DNA of 8,065 bases from JBQTHI01 sp052390035. GTDB lineage: Bacteria > Actinomycetota > Acidimicrobiia > Spongiisociales > ZC4RG35. A program made the position numbers and the translations under genes. A model generated the notes under the pieces. It was not told the DNA's origin, did not search any database, and saw nothing but the letters and a program-made list of their open reading frames with translations. The stretch lies in the NCBI GenBank assembly GCA_052390035.1, contig JBQTHI010000063.1, positions 1 to 8,065 of the forward strand. Direction: 5' to 3'. Below, in pieces: positions 5,815-8,065 of the stretch. The number at the start of each line of letters is the position of its first letter. Positions within the stretch are counted from its first letter, which is position 1.

Positions 5815-7550
5815 GGCGTCGCTCCGATCAATCGGCGTCCGATCGCCGACCTGACTACCGAGGCGGCGGTGTGACCGAGCCCGCAGATCGAGGCATCCTT
5901 CATCGCCCGGTCGATCTCCCCGATCAGGTGGGTATCGATCGCCCCATTGGAGCGGGCCACCGCCTCTTCTACCCGCGCCGTCCCCACCCGGCAGGGGACA
6001 CACTGGCCGCAGCTTTCATCCCGGAAGAAGCGGGCGACACGCCGAACGATGTCTTTCATGTCGCGGGTGGTGTTGAAGGCCATCACCACCCCTGATCCCA
6101 GTGACACCCCGGCATTGCGGGCGGCCTCGAAGGTGAGCGGCATGACGAGATGCTCTGGACCGACGAACGAACCCGCGGCCCCCCCGAGCAGGATCGCCGC
6201 CAGATCCCCCGTCATCCCCCCCGCCATTTCAACCACCTCGCCCAGGGTCGCTCCCGACTCGACTTCATAAACGCCCGGTTCGGCCACATCGCCCGACAGA
6301 CAAAACAGCCGGGTGCCGGTCGATTCGGGTGTTCCGGTGGCGGCGAATGCGGCGCCGCCCTCGAGAACGATGTGAGGGACGTTGACCAGGGTTTCAACGT
6401 TGTTGATCAGGGTGGGTCGGTGGAAAAGACCCGACTGCACCGGGAACGGCGGTTTCTGGCGGGGCTCACCCCGGTAGCCCTCGATGGAGTTGAAGAGGGC
6501 GGTTTCCTCGCCGCATATGTAGGAGCCTTGGCCCTGACGGATCTCGATGTCGAACGAGAAACCCGAGCCGGTGAGGTCATCTCCCAGCAGGCCCGCCCTC
6601 CGCGCCGCCTCGACGGCGTCGACCAGGCGCCGGTGAGCGAGAGCATATTCGCCGCGGACATAGAGATAGCCCCGTTCGCAGCCGGTGGCGTAGGCAGCGA
6701 TGGTCATCGACTCGATCACCGCAAACGGATCCTGCTCCATGATCATCCGATCCTTGAAGGTGCCCGGCTCGCTCTCGTCTGCGTTGCAGACCAGGTAACG
6801 GGGTGCGGGCTCTTTGGCCACCGCCTCCCACTTCACGCCGGTGGGAAAGGCGGCACCTCCCCGGCCCTTCAATGCCGAGGCCTTGACCTCGGACACCACC
6901 GCCGCTTGACCGATTTCGATGGCTCGGCTCAGCGCCTCGTATCCATGATGGTTGCGATAGTCGTGGAGTGAGGCTGGATCGGCCCTACCAATCCTTCCCA
7001 AAAGAGTAAGGGGCCGGATGCACGTCGGTTTTGGCGCGATTTCCGACCCGGTGAGGGCGGCGGTCAACTCGCCGATCGAGGCGGGAGCCAGGACCTGGTT
7101 CTCATGCCCGGCGCGCTGGAGGAAGACTGCGGGTCGGCGATCACATTGCCCGAGACAGGGCGAGGAGACAACGTCGTCGCGGCCGCCGAAGGCGGCCAGG
7201 AGATCGTTGCCGCCGGCCTGGCGGCAGGCAACGTCGTCGCAGACATGGGCGACGATCGGCGGGCGCGGCTCGGTGGAGATCAGCGCATAGAACGTGGCCA
7301 CTCCGTAGGCTTCGGCCGGCGGCACCATCAACCTCCGGCATATCTCGTTGAGGGCCCCCCTGCTCACCCATCCGATTGCCGACTGGACGGCGGCGAGGGC
7401 GGGGAGGAGGAGGTGGCGGTTGCTGCGGACACCGGAGCCTCCTCTGACGACTCTTCCCGCCTTCTCCACGATCTCAGATTCGGGGGCGACCGCTTCGATG
7501 ACCGCCCGCTCGGCCGGGGTCGGCTCGGCGGCCATAAACCGCAAATCCAC
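5811..7550 (-). CDS. Fused NuoE-NuoF NAD(H)/FMN diaphorase subunit of formate dehydrogenase
   Basis: A 579-aa protein joining NuoE-like and NuoF-like parts. Residues about 15-165 are the thioredoxin-like [2Fe-2S] domain with Cys104, 109, 132 and 136 (CDDVAC and CLGQC). Residues about 180-579 are NuoF: FMN/NADH motif GRGGAAFPTG (229-238), CNADESEPGTFKDR (255-268), GQGSYICGEETAL (340-352), a soluble-ligand-binding segment, and the [4Fe-4S] site Cys514/517/520 (SCGQCVPC) with Cys556 (SICGLG). It lacks the extra C-terminal ferredoxin found in some HndC/FdhB proteins. Expected role: pass electrons between the iron-sulfur subunit and NAD+. The GTG at 7550 is preferred: it begins right after the upstream TAA and has AAGGTGG (7559-7565) eight bases before it. 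An in-frame ATG at 7535 lacks a ribosome site. The last four bases overlap the next gene, implying coupled translation. Confidence 0.93.
   Translation of the reverse strand: MDLRFMAAEPTPAERAVIEAVAPESEIVEKAGRVVRGGSGVRSNRHLLLPALAAVQSAIGWVSRGALNEICRRLMVPPAEAYGVATFYALISTEPRPPIVAHVCDDVACRQAGGNDLLAAFGGRDDVVSSPCLGQCDRRPAVFLQRAGHENQVLAPASIGELTAALTGSEIAPKPTCIRPLTLLGRIGRADPASLHDYRNHHGYEALSRAIEIGQAAVVSEVKASALKGRGGAAFPTGVKWEAVAKEPAPRYLVCNADESEPGTFKDRMIMEQDPFAVIESMTIAAYATGCERGYLYVRGEYALAHRRLVDAVEAARRAGLLGDDLTGSGFSFDIEIRQGQGSYICGEETALFNSIEGYRGEPRQKPPFPVQSGLFHRPTLINNVETLVNVPHIVLEGGAAFAATGTPESTGTRLFCLSGDVAEPGVYEVESGATLGEVVEMAGGMTGDLAAILLGGAAGSFVGPEHLVMPLTFEAARNAGVSLGSGVVMAFNTTRDMKDIVRRVARFFRDESCGQCVPCRVGTARVEEAVARSNGAIDTHLIGEIDRAMKDASICGLGHTAASVVRSAIGRRLIGATP
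5822..5825 (-). promoter_or_regulatory. Shine-Dalgarno for the iron-sulfur subunit, inside the NuoEF gene
   Basis: GGAG on the minus strand sits seven bases before the GTG at 5814, within the last codons of the NuoEF gene. It decides the start of the 324-aa subunit: the same open frame extends further upstream to about 6003, but that extension overlaps NuoEF and has no ferredoxin-like sequence. Confidence 0.55.
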
Positions 7551-8065
7551 TTAGACCGCCACCTTCTCCAGCTGGACGGCGGTTGCTTTGAACTCGGCGG
7601 TGCCCGACTTCGGGTCCCAGGCTTCGATGGTGAGGACGTTGACGTCGACCTGGTCGGGGTAGTGAACCGACATGAACACCAGGCCCTCCCGTAACGACGG
7701 GTCGATGCGAGCCGGAGCCTCCACCTTCCCCCGACGGGAGGCGACCCGTACCACGTCGCCTTCTTTGACACCGAGGCGGTCGGCGTCCTCGGGAGACACG
7801 TCGAGGGTCCCACCCGTCCGGAGCGGAGAGTCGAAGCCCGCCGACTGTACCCCGGTGTTGTATGAGTCGAGATGGCGCCCGGTGGTGAGGCGGTAGGGAA
7901 TATCCGTTGTCAGCCGGTCGACCGGTGCCACCCATTCGGCCGGAATGAAAGGCGCCCGAGGCCCCAGTACCGGACGTTGCCAGAGCCGCCAATGGATGAA
8001 CAGTTCTCCCGGGTGATTCTCGTCGTAGCAGGGCCATTGAATCCCACCCATCGCCTCGAGCCGGC
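7551..8065 (-). CDS. Formate dehydrogenase-type molybdopterin catalytic subunit, C-terminal part (gene runs off the window)
   Basis: Only the last 170 residues are present; the 5' part lies beyond base 8065. The visible part starts RLEAMGGIQWPCYDENHPGE, a hallmark of the region just before the C-terminal domain of formate dehydrogenase alpha subunits. It continues with the molybdopterin dinucleotide-binding beta-barrel: YRLTTGRHLDSYNTG, VSPEDADRLGVKEGDVVRV, SRRGKVEAPARI, GLVFMSVHYPD and NVLTIEAWDPKSGTAEFKA. The Cys/Sec active site and the Fe4S4 domain would be outside the window, so reaction and metal (Mo or W) rest on family resemblance and on the NuoEF neighbour. The TAA stop (7551-7553) touches the GTG of the diaphorase gene, which fits one mRNA. 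Other bis-MGD oxidoreductases of the same superfamily remain possible. Confidence 0.88.
   Translation of the reverse strand, partial: RLEAMGGIQWPCYDENHPGELFIHWRLWQRPVLGPRAPFIPAEWVAPVDRLTTDIPYRLTTGRHLDSYNTGVQSAGFDSPLRTGGTLDVSPEDADRLGVKEGDVVRVASRRGKVEAPARIDPSLREGLVFMSVHYPDQVDVNVLTIEAWDPKSGTAEFKATAVQLEKVAV
7559..7565 (-). promoter_or_regulatory. Shine-Dalgarno for the NuoEF gene, inside the upstream gene
   Basis: On the minus strand AAGGTGG lies eight bases before the GTG at 7550, within the last codons of the catalytic subunit gene. It favours this GTG over the ATG fifteen bases later and shows that the two genes are meant to be translated from one message. Confidence 0.6.

Noticed and set aside
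5815..6003. Longer start for the iron-sulfur subunit
   Set aside because: It would overlap NuoEF by nearly 200 bases with no ferredoxin-like sequence, whereas the GTG at 5814 has a ribosome site and a standard GTGA junction.
6150..6971. A 273-codon open frame on the + strand inside the NuoEF gene
   Set aside because: No family motifs. It lies entirely opposite a gene whose FMN, NADH and cluster motifs are all conserved, so it is a shadow.
1..8065. CRISPR array, tRNA, transposon or defence-system genes
   Set aside because: No regularly spaced repeats, tRNA-like cloverleaf, terminal inverted repeats, transposase, nuclease or other defence motifs were seen on either strand.

Overview
The window looks like a compact chromosomal segment from a high-GC actinobacterium. 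The clues are the strong G+C bias, GTG starts on three of the six genes, an F420-type luciferase-like oxidoreductase, an actinobacterial/Firmicutes-type Clp N-terminal domain protein, and apparent leaderless promoters. An Acidimicrobiia-like lineage is a guess; nothing here fixes the taxon. There is no sign of insertion sequences, phage genes, tRNA/rRNA or CRISPR.

Layout: (1) 1-139 is a short leader with a candidate promoter and a strong ribosome binding site. (2) 140-2215 (+) is a secreted subtilase (S8) with I9 propeptide, PA insert and C-terminal beta domain. (3) 2216-2262 is a perfect 12-bp hairpin shared as terminator by two convergent genes. (4) 2263-3306 (-) is a MidA/NDUFAF7-family methyltransferase. 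(5) 3307-3332 is a divergent gap of only 26 bp. (6) 3333-3935 (+) is a stand-alone double Clp-N domain protein with a possible zinc-binding tail. (7) 3958-4815 (+) is an LLM-class F420-dependent oxidoreductase. (8) 4840-8065 (-) is a tightly coupled three-gene operon for an NAD-linked formate-dehydrogenase-type complex. In transcription order it runs: C-terminal end of a molybdopterin catalytic subunit (cut by the window edge), a fused NuoE-NuoF diaphorase subunit, then a 324-aa iron-sulfur protein that equals the N-terminal third of a classical FdhA.

The operon is the main point of interest. The iron-sulfur and first MGD-coordinating portion normally found at the N-terminus of FdhA is a separate gene, placed after the diaphorase and downstream of the catalytic C-terminus. 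It has also lost the His-Cys cluster ligands typical of NuoG/FdsA-like proteins. As read, electrons would pass from formate at the Mo/W site through the [4Fe-4S] and [2Fe-2S] clusters of the 324-aa subunit to FMN and NAD+ on NuoEF. The other genes are single housekeeping or accessory genes with no evident functional link, apart from a speculative one between the MidA homologue and complex-I-like modules.
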